From: Nocardioides baculatus
GTDB taxonomy: Bacteria > Actinomycetota > Actinomycetes > Propionibacteriales > Nocardioidaceae
Assembly: GCF_016735675.1 (NCBI RefSeq)
Contig: NZ_JAERSG010000008.1
Span: forward strand, 62,001 to 126,000
DNA length: 64,000 nt
Reading direction: 5' to 3'
Part shown: positions 49,212-58,786 of the stretch, piece by piece
Numbering within the stretch: the first letter of the stretch is position 1
How the letters are laid out: each line of letters opens with the position of its first letter
Program-made: the position numbers and the translations under genes
The notes under the pieces: generated by a model
Seen by the model: the letters and a program-made list of their open reading frames with translations, nothing else
What the model was told of the DNA's origin: nothing
Database searches by the model: none

Positions 49212-49922
49212 GTGAGCACGCACATCGGCGCCCAGTCCGGCGACATCGCCTCCACCGTCCTCCTGCCCGGCGACCCGCTGCGGGCGAAGTGGATCGCGGA
49301 GACCTTCCTCGACGACGCCCGCTGCTACAGCGAGGTGCGCGGGATGTACGGCTTCACCGGCACGTGGAACGGCCAGCCGGTCTCCGTCCAGGGATCCGGC
49401 ATGGGCCAGCCGTCGATGGCGATCTACGTCAACGAGCTGTTCAAGGACTACGACGTGCAGTCCGTCGTCCGGGTCGGCTCGTGCGGCGCGGTGACCGACG
49501 ACGTCGCGGTCCGCGACGTCATCATCGCCTCCGGCGCCTGCACCGACTCCTCGATGAACCGCATCGCCTTCCACGGCCTCGACTACGCACCCGTCGCGGA
49601 CTTCGGGCTGCTGCGCGGCGCCGTGGAGGCGGCCGAGGCACGCGAGGGTGGCTCGCCGTTCCACGTCGGCCTGATCTTCTCCAGCGACTCGTTCTACTCC
49701 GCCCGCCCCGAGCTCCTCGGCGAGATGGTGAAGTACGGCGTCCTCGGCGTCGAGATGGAGGCCAGCGGGCTCTACACGCTCGCCGCGAAGTACCGCCGCA
49801 AGGCGCTCGCGATCTGCACCGTCTCCGACCACATCGTCACTGGCGAGGAGACGACCTCGCAGGAGCGCGAGCAGACCTTCGGCGAGATGGTCGAGATCGC
49901 GCTCACCGCTGCCTTGGCCTGA
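49212..49922 (+). CDS. deoD: Purine-nucleoside phosphorylase, DeoD type
   Basis: This 236-residue hexameric-type PNP has STHIGAQSGDIASTVLLPGD at the N-terminus, VVRVGSCGAVTDDV, GVEMEASGLYTLAAKYRRKA and TVSDHIVTGEETT near the end. It cleaves purine nucleosides with phosphate. The start is GTG 49212, so the promoter lies in the short 32-base gap to nudC. It is followed by a tandem repeat block. Confidence 0.92.
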   Translation: MSTHIGAQSGDIASTVLLPGDPLRAKWIAETFLDDARCYSEVRGMYGFTGTWNGQPVSVQGSGMGQPSMAIYVNELFKDYDVQSVVRVGSCGAVTDDVAVRDVIIASGACTDSSMNRIAFHGLDYAPVADFGLLRGAVEAAEAREGGSPFHVGLIFSSDSFYSARPELLGEMVKYGVLGVEMEASGLYTLAAKYRRKALAICTVSDHIVTGEETTSQEREQTFGEMVEIALTAALA

Positions 49923-49948
49923 TCCTTCTCGGCCTCCGCTCCGTCCGC

Positions 49949-50092
49949 CTGGGTGGCGGCACACGACACCCGCTCCCGGCTGGGTGGCGGCACACGACAC
50001 CCGCTCCCGGCTGGGTGGCGGCACACGACACCCGCTCCCGGCTGGGTGGCGGCACACGACACCCGCTCCCGGCTGGGTGGCGGCACACGACA
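49949..50092 (+). repeat. 31-bp tandem repeat, 4 full copies plus a partial
   Basis: Unit begins CTGGGTGGCGGCACACGACA followed by an 11-base CCCGCTCCCGG part. Full copies start at 49949, 49980, 50011 and 50042 without mismatches, and a 20-base partial copy starts at 50073. The block starts 26 bases after the deoD stop. Confidence 0.95.
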
Positions 50093-50194
50093 TCCCCCAA
50101 GGGCATTTCGCTGTCGTATGCCGCCACCCAACATCCCGGGGACTGTTCGTATGCCGCCACCCACCAACCCGGCACTGTCGTTCGCCGCCACTCA
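50073..50194 (+). repeat. Inverted, degenerate copies of the tandem repeat core
   Basis: The 19-base core of the tandem repeat recurs in reverse orientation at 50112-50130 (TGTCGTATGCCGCCACCCA), 50146-50163 and 50176-50194, each about 32 bases apart with different bases between. The last forward copy and first inverted copy can pair over 19 bp with one mismatch. This forms a large hairpin between the convergent deoD and adnB genes, possibly a two-way terminator. Confidence 0.8.
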
Positions 50195-50231
50195 CCGACG
50201 CACAGGGGCGCGGGGAGGTCGCGCCGACGGC

Positions 50232-53200
50232 TCAGAGGGCGAGCAGGGTCTCGAGCGCCGCGCGGTCGGGCAGGTCGGGGGGCTCGACAGTACGGCCGCT
50301 CCGGACGTAGTGGAACGCGGCGCGGACGTCCTCCAGCGGCGTGCCGGTGAGCTCAGACCACGCGAGACGGTAGAGGGCGAGCTGGAGGGGGTCGGAGGTC
50401 TCGTGGCGGCTGGTCTTCCAGTCGACGACGAGGAAGCCACCTGAGGGCTCGGTGTAGACCGCGTCGATCCGGCCGCGGACGACCTGGCCGGCGAGGACGA
50501 GCGCGAAGGGTGCTTCGACCGCGTGGGGCGCACGATCGCCGAACGGGCCGTCCTCGAACCGCTTGACCACCTCACCGAGGTCGGCCTCGTCGTCGATCCC
50601 GGCATCGGCGCGACCGGGCAGCTCGTCGGGCTCGATGAGCGCCTGCTGGCCGAACCGGTGCTCGACCCAGGCGTGGAACGCCGTGCCGAAACGGGCAGCG
50701 GGAGCGGGCGGTCGCGGCATCGGACGGGCGAGCTCGCGGGCGAAGGCCTCGGGATCGTCGCGCAGGCGCGCCACCGAGGTGGCGGACAGGCTGTCGGGGA
50801 GCTCGAGGTCGACGATCGCGGCACGCTCGGCCCGCGCCTCGGTGAGCAGCTGCGCGAGGTCCTCGTCCCACTCCGCGACCCGTGCGGCCTCGACCATGTC
50901 GAGGTCCTCGTCAGGTGCGGTCGGGTCGACGCGCCTGACGAGCTCGGCGGCGGCCAGCCGTCTGCTCGCCTCCTCCCCCGGGCCCGGCACGGGCCACGGG
51001 CGGGAGGGGTCGACGTCGTCGTTGGGGTTGGGCGACTTCGGCGGCGGCTTGTCCAGCCAGTGCTCGACCGGCTCGCCCCACTCCTCGAGCTGGTCGCGGA
51101 CCACGGCCTGGTAGTCGGAGGGACCGAACGGCGTCGCCCGCTGGCCCCAGACGTAGGACGTCACCGAGAGGTGGTGCGCCGCGCGGGTGAACGCGACGTA
51201 GCCGAGGCGCAGCTCCTCCTCGGCGTCGTGGGCCTTGGTGGCGGCGCGGTAGGCGTCGAGCGCGCCCTTGTCGTGGCCGGTCAGCTGCGGCTGGTCGGCT
51301 CGGTCGCCCCGCAGCGGCGCCGGCAGGACCGCGGGTGAGGAGGTCCACAGGGTGCGCGAGCGGTTGCTCGGGAACTTCGTCTCGCCGACGCCGACGCAGA
51401 AGACGGACGACCACTCGAGGCCCTTGGCCCGGTGGACGGTGAGCAGCTTGACCGAGTCGGCGGCGGTCGGCGTCGCGACGTCGAGGCCGTTGCCCTGGTC
51501 GTCCTCGGCGGTGAGGTAGGCCAGTAGCGCCGGGAGCGTCACGTCGCCGTCGACGGACTGGAACTCCGCGACCGCCTTGACGAAGAGGTCGAGGTTGTCG
51601 CGGCGCGCCGCCGCGGCGGGCGAGGTCGCGGACGCCAGCTCGACGTCGACGCCGGTGGTGTCGATGATCCGGCGCACCACGTCGAGCAGCGGGTCGCCGA
51701 CATGGGACCGAAGCCTGCGCAGCTCGGTGGCGAGGAGGGCGAAGCGGTCGAGCGCCTCGGCGGAGTAGGCCGCCTCGCCGGGTGACTCGACGGCGTCGCT
51801 CAGCGCGGGCAGCTCCGAGGCGTCGATCCCGTCGGCGATCTGGAGCAGGTGGTCGGCGACGGATGCGGCCTCCTTGCGGCCGCGTACGCCGGCGATCTCG
51901 GCCGCACGCATCGCCAGCAACCTCAGGTCGCGTGGACCGATCGCCCACCGCGGGCCGGTCAGCAGGGTGAGCATCGACGAGTTGGCCGTGACGTCGTGCA
52001 TCAGCGTCAGGGTCGCCACGACCTCGGCGACCTCGGGCAGCCGGATCAGGCCCGAGAGGCCGACGATCTCCACCGGGATCCCGGCAGACGTGAGGGTGTC
52101 GTAGACCTCCTCGCCCTGCGCGTTGTCGCGGCTCAGCACGCCGATGTCGGACCACGCGGTCCCCGACTCGTGGACCTCGCGCACCGATGCGGTGAGCCAC
52201 GCCAGCTCGTCGGACGCCCGCTCGAAGACGCGGGCCTCGACGCGGCCCTCCCCCGCGATCTCGGACGCGCGGAGCCGGGCGACCTTGTCGCCGTAGGCCG
52301 CGAGCAGCGGCTCGGCCAGCCGGTTGGCGACCTCGAGGATGCGGCGGTCCGAGCGGCGGTTGACCGTCAGCGGGAGCCGCCCGGCCTCACCGTCGGCGGC
52401 CGGGAAGGTCTCGGCGAAGTTGAGGATGTTGGAGACCGACGCGCCGCGCCACCCGTAGATCGCCTGGTTGGGGTCGCCGACCGCCATCACCGGGTGACCG
52501 CCGCCGAAGAGCCGGGCGAGCATGGTGGCCTGGGCGACGGAGGTGTCCTGGTACTCGTCCAGCATGACGACCTTGAACCGCGCCCGCTCGAGCTCGCCCA
52601 CCTCGGGCTGGTCGTCGACGAGCCGGGCGGCGAGGGCGATCTGGTCGCCGAAGTCCATCAGCCCGAGGTCGGCCTTGAGGGTGCGGTAGCCGCGGACGAG
52701 CTGGAGCAGCTCAGCCCGGCGGTCGATCGCGTTGATCGCCTTCGCGGGCGGCTCGAGGTAGGTCTTGCGGGCCTTGCCGGCCTGCTCCTCGGCGATCGCA
52801 CGCTCGAATCCGCGGCGTGCCTCCTCGTCGGTGCGGCGTACGTCGTCCTCGTCGACGAGGTGCTCGCTCATCGCGCCGTCGAGGGCGAGGAGGTTCTGGA
52901 TGGCGGTCGCGGGATGGTCGGTCAGCAGCTCGATGTGGCCCGTGAACCGCTCGATCACCCGGGCGCCGAGCTGGTAGCGCGAGGCGTCGGACACGACTCT
53001 GGTGTCGGGCTCGTGGCCGATCCGCAGCCCGTGGTCGGTGAGGAGCGCGGCCGCGTAGGCGTGGTAGGTCGCGACCGTCGGCTCGAGGACGTCCTCGCCC
53101 TCGGCCACGACCGACCGGTCGAGCAGTCCGGCGGCGCCGAGCGCAGCCGTGACCCGGTGGCGCAGCTCGGCGGCGGCCTTGGTGGTGAAGGTCAGGCCGA

Positions 53201-53435
53201 GGACCTCCTCGGGACGGACCTTGCCGGTGGCGACCAGCCAGACGACGCGCTGCGCCATCAGGGTCGTCTTGCCGCTGCCGGCGCCGGCGACCACGACGGT
53301 CGGGCGGAGCGGGGCAGTGATCGCCGCCCACTGCTCGTCACTGGCGGCGTGCTCGGCTCCCATGAGGACCCGCAGGTCCTCGGGGGTGTCGATGCGGAGG
53401 GGCTCACGGGTGGGTGTGTCGCGCGGCTCGGTCAC
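50232..53435 (-). CDS. adnB: AdnB-like helicase-nuclease subunit
   Basis: This 1067-residue UvrD/AddA-type protein is an SF1A motor with VVAGAGSGKTTLM (I), VMLDEYQDTS (II), AVGDPNQAIYGWRGA (III), LTVNRRSDRRIL (IV), LTVHRAKGLEWSSVF (V) and LGYVAFTRAAHHL (VI). A C-terminal RecB-type nuclease follows, with FGTAFHAWVE, GRIDAVYTE and LVVDWKTSR. With AdnA it forms the actinobacterial double-strand-break resection motor. The start is GTG, overlapping the adnA stop (GTGA). It corresponds to Rv3201c by position. Confidence 0.93.
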   Translation of the reverse strand: MTEPRDTPTREPLRIDTPEDLRVLMGAEHAASDEQWAAITAPLRPTVVVAGAGSGKTTLMAQRVVWLVATGKVRPEEVLGLTFTTKAAAELRHRVTAALGAAGLLDRSVVAEGEDVLEPTVATYHAYAAALLTDHGLRIGHEPDTRVVSDASRYQLGARVIERFTGHIELLTDHPATAIQNLLALDGAMSEHLVDEDDVRRTDEEARRGFERAIAEEQAGKARKTYLEPPAKAINAIDRRAELLQLVRGYRTLKADLGLMDFGDQIALAARLVDDQPEVGELERARFKVVMLDEYQDTSVAQATMLARLFGGGHPVMAVGDPNQAIYGWRGASVSNILNFAETFPAADGEAGRLPLTVNRRSDRRILEVANRLAEPLLAAYGDKVARLRASEIAGEGRVEARVFERASDELAWLTASVREVHESGTAWSDIGVLSRDNAQGEEVYDTLTSAGIPVEIVGLSGLIRLPEVAEVVATLTLMHDVTANSSMLTLLTGPRWAIGPRDLRLLAMRAAEIAGVRGRKEAASVADHLLQIADGIDASELPALSDAVESPGEAAYSAEALDRFALLATELRRLRSHVGDPLLDVVRRIIDTTGVDVELASATSPAAAARRDNLDLFVKAVAEFQSVDGDVTLPALLAYLTAEDDQGNGLDVATPTAADSVKLLTVHRAKGLEWSSVFCVGVGETKFPSNRSRTLWTSSPAVLPAPLRGDRADQPQLTGHDKGALDAYRAATKAHDAEEELRLGYVAFTRAAHHLSVTSYVWGQRATPFGPSDYQAVVRDQLEEWGEPVEHWLDKPPPKSPNPNDDVDPSRPWPVPGPGEEASRRLAAAELVRRVDPTAPDEDLDMVEAARVAEWDEDLAQLLTEARAERAAIVDLELPDSLSATSVARLRDDPEAFARELARPMPRPPAPAARFGTAFHAWVEHRFGQQALIEPDELPGRADAGIDDEADLGEVVKRFEDGPFGDRAPHAVEAPFALVLAGQVVRGRIDAVYTEPSGGFLVVDWKTSRHETSDPLQLALYRLAWSELTGTPLEDVRAAFHYVRSGRTVEPPDLPDRAALETLLAL

Positions 53436-56400
53436 TGGACGGTCACGCTCCCGGCGCCCTTGGCGGGGCAGATGGCGACGAACGGGCAGTCGCGGCAGTG
53501 CTGGCCGGCCACCGCGGGGAAGGTCTCGTCCCGCACCAGCTGGGCGGCGCGGGCGAGACCGGCGCGCAGGACCAGGCGTTCGGCGCCGGCGTCGTCGTGG
53601 GCCGGCTGGGCCTGGACCTTGGCGACGGCGGACTCGTCGTCGATGCCGAGCTGCACCAGCTCGGCGCCGCCCGAGGCGACCGACCGGCCCGCCGCCTCGT
53701 CGACGGCGCCCGCATCCACGGCGTACTGGTAGAGGGCGAGCTGGAGGTTGGCCGCGACAGCAGGCCCGGTCGGCGCCGCGCGGGCGCTCTTGAAGTCGAC
53801 GACGACCACGCGCCCCGCGTCGTCGATCTCGAGGCGGTCGGCGAAACCGGTGAGCATGACCGGGCGACCGTCGACGTCGACGACGCTCTGGAAGCGCTGC
53901 TCGGCGCCCAGGAACTCCCGCGGGTTGGTGGTGTGCCACTGGACGAAGCGGCCCACGGCCTTGCGGATCCGGGCGAGCTCGCGCTGGCGCGACCACGGGG
54001 TGCGGAACGCGAGCCGGTCCCAGATCGCCTCGACCTCGGCCATCAGCGGATCGACCTCGGCGGGCAGCTCGCCGTCGGCGACCCGCTCGGCGAGGGCGTG
54101 GAGGACCTGGCCGAGGTTGGCGGACTGGTGCACGGCCGACACCCCGCCGGCCTCGCGCTCGAAGAACCACTGGGCCGGGCAGACCAGGATCGACTCGAGC
54201 ATGCTGGCGGAGATCGGGACCGGTCGCTCGGGGTCGCGGATCGGCTCGACCGACCGCGTCGCGCTCCGGGTGCCCCACCACGTGGACGGGTCTGCGGCCG
54301 GCACCAGCTGGCGGCCGTCGACCTCCTCTGCCGCGAGTGCGGCCAGCCGCCGTGCGGCGGCCTCACGCAGGGCGGGCGGCACGAGCGGGTCGGCGGCGTT
54401 GCGGCGGAGCTCGGCGACGAGTCCGCCCAGCGACAGCGGTCGCGGCGGGCGGCCGTCCTGGTGCTCGATCGTCACGCCCAGCTCCTCGAGGAAGCGGGAC
54501 GGCTGCTCACCGTCGTCGTCGGGCGACTTCACCGCGCTCACGACCAGGCGGCGGCGGGCGCGGGTGCAGGCGACGTAGAAGAGCCGGCGCTCCTCCATCA
54601 GCAGCGCACGCGAGGTCACCGGGGGTACGAGGTCGGGGTGCCCGGCACCGTCGACGCCGATGCGGTCGGCGCCGAGCAGGGTCGTCCGACGACGCAGGTC
54701 GGGCCAGCCCTCCTGCTGGACGTGGGCGACGACGACGAGGTCCCACTCGAGGCCCTTGGAGCGGTGGGCGGTCAGCAGCCGGACGGCCGCGCCGCGGACC
54801 CCGCGCTCGGCGAGGGTGTCGGCCGGGAGCTGCTGGGCGACGACGCTGGCGAAGAACGCACCGACGCCGACGTGGTCGCGCTGGTCGACGGCGCGCGAGG
54901 CGAGCTCGAAGAGCGCGACGATCGCGTCGAGGTCGCGGTGGGCCCGCCGGGCGCCGGCGCCGGCGACGTCGACCTGGCGACGGAGCCGCTCGGGCCAGGA
55001 CGTCGACGACCAGAGGTGCCAGAGCAGGTCCTCGACACCCGCCCGCTCGGTGAGCATCCGGGCGCCCTCGGCGAGCAGGTCGGCGAGGGCCGCGGCCCGC
55101 TCCACGTCAGGTCCCTCGATCCCGTCGAGGAAGCCCCGCTCGACCACGGCCAGCCGCAGCAGCTCGCGCGAGGTGCGGCGCGCGTCGGGGTCGGCCAGCT
55201 CCTTCTCGCGGGTGCGGAGGCGGCGGACGAGGGCGCGCAGGTCGGAGGCGTCGAGGCCGCCGAGGGGCGACAGGAGCAGCGACTCGACCCGACCGGGGTC
55301 GAGGTAGTCGGGTGAGTCGGGGTCGTCGTTGTCGAGGTTGACCACGGCACGCAGCGCGTCGAGGAGCGGGATGACGGCCGGGTCGCGGACGAGCGGCAGG
55401 TCGTCGGAGGCCACCTCGACGGGTACGCCTGCCGCGGCCAGCGCGCGGCGCAGGGGCGGGATGCTGGTGCGGCCCGACCGGACGAGGACCGCCATCCGCT
55501 CCCACGCGATGCCGTCCTCGAGGTGCGCGCGGCGCAGCAGGTCGGCCAGCCGCTCCGCCTCGGCCCGCTCGGTGTCGTAGGTGATCACCTCGACGCGACC
55601 GTCGCCCTGCGGGCCGGGGACGGCCTCCGGGGACAGGAAGGCGTCGCGCGCGTCCGCGCTGATGCTGCCGGTCAGCGTGAGCCGGGCCGCCACGCGACCG
55701 GCGGCGAGCAGGATCCGCGGACCGAAGCGTCGGGTGCGTCGCAGCACCACCACCGGCGCCGGAGTGCCCGCGCTCGTCGGGAAGGCGGCCGGGAAGTCGA
55801 GGATGCCCCGGACGTCGGCGCCGCGGAAGCCGTAGATCGACTGGTGCGGATCGCCCACGACGGTGAGGTTGCGGCCGTCGCCGGCCAGCGCCCGGAGCAG
55901 GGCGACCTGGCCGGGGTCGGTGTCCTGGTACTCGTCCACGAAGACGTGTGACCAGCGGGCCCGCAGCTCGTCGCGGTGGGTCTCGGCCTCGATCACTGCG
56001 CGGCGGATCAGGTCGGAGTAGTCGGTGGCGCCGAGGTTGTCGAGGACCGTGAGGTACTGCTCGAGGAACAGACCGGCGGCGATCAGCTCGGGCAGGTCGT
56101 GCTCGATGCCCAACGCGCGGAGACCGGCGGGGTCCAGCCCCTTCTCGCGAGCACGCGCCAGCACGGCCTGCACCTCGCGCACGAACCCGCGCGTGCCGAC
56201 GGCCCGGCGCAGCTGGTCGGGCCAGACGACCGACTCCGGGTTGTCGCGGAGCAGCTCGCGCAGCACCACGTCTGCCTCCGGTGCGGACAGCAGCCGGATG
56301 GCGCCCTCGTAGAGCTCGGCCGGCGCGTACTTGCGCACCAGGGCGTAGGCGAAGGAGTGGAACGTCGAGCACGAGGAGGCGGCCGTCGTGCGCGCGACAC

Positions 56401-56662
56401 GTGCGGTCACCCGGTCGCGCAGCTGCTCGGCGGCCTTGCGGGAGAAGGTGAGGGCGAGCACCGCGTCGGGCGAGGCGCCACGGTGCTCGATGCGGTCGAC
56501 GATCGCCTCGACGAGGGTCGTCGTCTTGCCGGTGCCGGGACCGGCGAGGACGAGGAGCGGGCCGCCCTCGTGGTCGACGACGCGCTGCTGGTGCTCGTCG
56601 AGCTCGGGCACCACGACCGAGCGGTCGGGGGCCACCAGCCGGTAGCGGGTCGTCGTACTCAC
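53432..56662 (-). CDS. adnA: AdnA-like helicase-nuclease subunit with Fe-S-type cysteines
   Basis: This 1076-residue protein has an SF1A motor with LVLAGPGTGKTTTLVEA (I), VFVDEYQDTDPGQ (II), VVGDPHQSIYGFRGA (III), TAHRSKGLEWDLVVV (V) and LFYVACTRARRRLVV (VI). The C-terminal RecB nuclease has QVLHALAE, GFADRLE and VVVDFKSARA, framed by Cys at VCPAQWFFE and at HCRDCPFVAICP, the pattern of an iron-sulfur staple as in AddB. The start is GTG 56662, with GGGG 8 bases upstream, and GTG 56671 is possible. It corresponds to Rv3202c and is the first gene of the adnAB operon. Confidence 0.93.
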   Translation of the reverse strand: MSTTTRYRLVAPDRSVVVPELDEHQQRVVDHEGGPLLVLAGPGTGKTTTLVEAIVDRIEHRGASPDAVLALTFSRKAAEQLRDRVTARVARTTAASSCSTFHSFAYALVRKYAPAELYEGAIRLLSAPEADVVLRELLRDNPESVVWPDQLRRAVGTRGFVREVQAVLARAREKGLDPAGLRALGIEHDLPELIAAGLFLEQYLTVLDNLGATDYSDLIRRAVIEAETHRDELRARWSHVFVDEYQDTDPGQVALLRALAGDGRNLTVVGDPHQSIYGFRGADVRGILDFPAAFPTSAGTPAPVVVLRRTRRFGPRILLAAGRVAARLTLTGSISADARDAFLSPEAVPGPQGDGRVEVITYDTERAEAERLADLLRRAHLEDGIAWERMAVLVRSGRTSIPPLRRALAAAGVPVEVASDDLPLVRDPAVIPLLDALRAVVNLDNDDPDSPDYLDPGRVESLLLSPLGGLDASDLRALVRRLRTREKELADPDARRTSRELLRLAVVERGFLDGIEGPDVERAAALADLLAEGARMLTERAGVEDLLWHLWSSTSWPERLRRQVDVAGAGARRAHRDLDAIVALFELASRAVDQRDHVGVGAFFASVVAQQLPADTLAERGVRGAAVRLLTAHRSKGLEWDLVVVAHVQQEGWPDLRRRTTLLGADRIGVDGAGHPDLVPPVTSRALLMEERRLFYVACTRARRRLVVSAVKSPDDDGEQPSRFLEELGVTIEHQDGRPPRPLSLGGLVAELRRNAADPLVPPALREAAARRLAALAAEEVDGRQLVPAADPSTWWGTRSATRSVEPIRDPERPVPISASMLESILVCPAQWFFEREAGGVSAVHQSANLGQVLHALAERVADGELPAEVDPLMAEVEAIWDRLAFRTPWSRQRELARIRKAVGRFVQWHTTNPREFLGAEQRFQSVVDVDGRPVMLTGFADRLEIDDAGRVVVVDFKSARAAPTGPAVAANLQLALYQYAVDAGAVDEAAGRSVASGGAELVQLGIDDESAVAKVQAQPAHDDAGAERLVLRAGLARAAQLVRDETFPAVAGQHCRDCPFVAICPAKGAGSVTVQ

Positions 56663-56722
56663 AGGCGACACCCCATCACGCGGGACCGACAGTTGGCTGC
56701 CGGCCCCGCGGAGGGTGGTGGA

Positions 56723-57829
56723 TCAGGACAGGTCGACGATCGCGGCGACGGGGCCGCCGCCCTCGGGACCCTGGTGGGCCGCGGAGACCGACACGAAGAC
56801 GGCCGGGTCACCCGTGACGGCGGCGGTGACGCCGCCGACGCACGCCTTGATCTGGCGGTGCCAGTGCACGTCGGAGTCGTCGAGCATCGCGTTGCGGCGC
56901 CCGCGGACCATGCCGTCCTGGCTGGCCTCGCACTTGAGGAAGACGTTGACGAGCCGGCCGTCGAGGTCGTCGGTGCGGGGGCGCTCGGGCAGGTCGAGGC
57001 CGGCGGAGCGGATCGCCTCCCAGATGCCGTCGGCGTCGAGCGCGTCCTTCATCACCGAGTGGCCGATGCGGTACTTGCCGCCGACGCCCAACGCGTTGCC
57101 GACGACGACGATCTGCGCCTGGTCGAGCTCGACGCCCGAGGAGCAGGACGCCACCGAGGAGAACAGCTCCCGGTTGTGCATGACGTCGGCGTCGGTGGGC
57201 ATCTCGATCTCGCCGAGGGCGACGGCGATGCCGAGGCCGGTGGTGCCGTTGGAGAGGTCCATCGACTCGTGGGTGTGCTCGGTCCACACGGTCTTGCCGC
57301 GCGACTTGGCGTCGCGGATGGTGTGGATGGTCAGCAGCGGGGTCTTGGTCTGCACGTAGTGCACGTCGGCGGGGTCGGTGATCCCGGCGCGCTCCATCGC
57401 GACCTTCACACCGGCGGCGACCTTCTCGATCATCGCGACGTAGCCGATCTCCTCGGGCAGGAGCGGCTCGCTCATCGCGAAGCCGGCGGTGAGCCGCATC
57501 TCCTCGCGCGACGGGTCGTCCTCGGGCACGTCGGTGGTCGCGAAGATGGTGGCGTGGGGGCTGATCACGCCGTCGGTGCCGCCCGACCACACGATCGGGA
57601 CGCCCTTGACCTGCTCGGGGTCGGCGCCCTTGGCGACGAGCGCCTCGCGGAAGGCGCGGTCGGCGATGATCCGGGTGTAGTCGTTGACGCCGCCGTTGCC
57701 CTCGGTCTTGCCGATGATGGCGAAGACGCGGTCGGCCGCGATGGTGCCCTCGTCGATGAGCTTGGTGAGCTCCGAGGCGTCGGCGACCGAGTGGATCGGG
57801 ACCTTGCGGACTTCGATGGCGCTGGGCAT
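56723..57829 (-). CDS. Ring-opening amidohydrolase (barbiturase / cyanuric acid hydrolase family)
   Basis: This 368-residue protein is of the AtzD/barbiturase family, with three repeated domains each supplying a Ser-Lys pair. Typical parts are IIGKTEGNGGVNDYTR, VWSGGTDGVISPHATIF, VVGNALGVGGKYRIGHS, ASCSSGVELDQ and SVSAAHQGPEGGGPVA. It hydrolyses barbiturate to ureidomalonate or cyanuric acid to carboxybiuret. Sequence alone does not separate these for me. It lies 21 bases after a carbamate kinase gene on the same strand. Confidence 0.88.
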   Translation of the reverse strand: MPSAIEVRKVPIHSVADASELTKLIDEGTIAADRVFAIIGKTEGNGGVNDYTRIIADRAFREALVAKGADPEQVKGVPIVWSGGTDGVISPHATIFATTDVPEDDPSREEMRLTAGFAMSEPLLPEEIGYVAMIEKVAAGVKVAMERAGITDPADVHYVQTKTPLLTIHTIRDAKSRGKTVWTEHTHESMDLSNGTTGLGIAVALGEIEMPTDADVMHNRELFSSVASCSSGVELDQAQIVVVGNALGVGGKYRIGHSVMKDALDADGIWEAIRSAGLDLPERPRTDDLDGRLVNVFLKCEASQDGMVRGRRNAMLDDSDVHWHRQIKACVGGVTAAVTGDPAVFVSVSAAHQGPEGGGPVAAIVDLS

Positions 57830-57850
57830 GCGGTTTCCTTTCGGGACGGG

Positions 57851-58786
57851 TCAGGCGGGTACGACGACGGTGCCGGCGTCGCCGGCGACCGCTGCGGTGA
57901 TCTGGTCGAGGCTGGTGATGACGCCGGTGCGGCCGGTGGTCTCGACGAACCGGCAGACGGCGTCGACCTTGGGCCCCATCGAGCCGGACGCAAAGTGGCC
58001 CTCGTCGGCGTACGCCCGCAGCTCGGCGACGGTGAGGCGGCCGAGCGGCTCGGCGTCGGGACGGCCCCAGCGGACGACGGCGTGGGGTACGTCGGTGGCG
58101 ATGACGAGGACGTCGGCGCCCGTCGTGTCGGCGAGGAGCGACGCGCCGAGGTCCTTGTCGATGACGGCCTCGACACCGACGAGCGAGCCGTCGGGACGGC
58201 GTACGTGCGGGATGCCGCCACCCCCGTTGGCGATCACGACGAAGCCGGACTCGATCAGCGCGAGCACGGCCGGCGCGTCGAGGATCTCCCGCGGCTCGGG
58301 CGAGGCGACGACGCGGCGCCAGCCCTTCTCACCGCGGTCCTCCCAGGTCTCGCCGTGGCCCATCAGGACCTTGGCCTCGGCCTCGGGGAGGTGGCGGCCG
58401 ATCGGCTTGGTGGGCGTGGTGAAGCCCTCGTCGTCGGCGTCGACGAGCGTGCGGGTCACGACCGCGGCACTGCGGCGGTCGACCGACCGGACGGCGAGCT
58501 CGCGGTCGAGCGCGTCCATCAGCACGAAGCCGAGCGTGGCCTGCGTCTGCGCACCGCACCAGTCCAGCGGGACGGGAGGTACGACGGCCGCGGCCAGCTC
58601 GTTCTTCACCAGGAGGTTGCCGACCTGGGGACCGTTGCCGTGGGTGATGACGACCTCGTGGTCGTGCTCGAGGAGACCGGCGACCGCGGCCATGGCGACC
58701 TGGGCGGCGGCGATCTGGTCCTCCGGGCGCGCGCGGCCGTCGGCGTTCGTCATCGCGTTGCCGCCGAGCGCGAGCAGGACCCTCAT
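57851..58786 (-). CDS. arcC: Carbamate kinase
   Basis: This 311-residue amino-acid-kinase fold enzyme has LLALGGNAM at the N-terminus, HGNGPQVGNLLVKNE, WCGAQTQATLGF, VIANGGGGIPHV and EAVIDKDLGASLLA, ending GSMGPKVDAVCRF. The usual reaction is making ATP from carbamoyl phosphate or the reverse. No ornithine or oxamate carbamoyltransferase is in the window. Pairing with a ring-opening amidohydrolase suggests disposal of carbamate-type nitrogen from a heterocycle. The start ATG has no clear ribosome site. Confidence 0.88.
   Translation of the reverse strand: MRVLLALGGNAMTNADGRARPEDQIAAAQVAMAAVAGLLEHDHEVVITHGNGPQVGNLLVKNELAAAVVPPVPLDWCGAQTQATLGFVLMDALDRELAVRSVDRRSAAVVTRTLVDADDEGFTTPTKPIGRHLPEAEAKVLMGHGETWEDRGEKGWRRVVASPEPREILDAPAVLALIESGFVVIANGGGGIPHVRRPDGSLVGVEAVIDKDLGASLLADTTGADVLVIATDVPHAVVRWGRPDAEPLGRLTVAELRAYADEGHFASGSMGPKVDAVCRFVETTGRTGVITSLDQITAAVAGDAGTVVVPA

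Noticed and set aside
49949..50092. CRISPR array
   Set aside because: Units are identical over all 31 bases with no variable spacers, and no cas genes are present.
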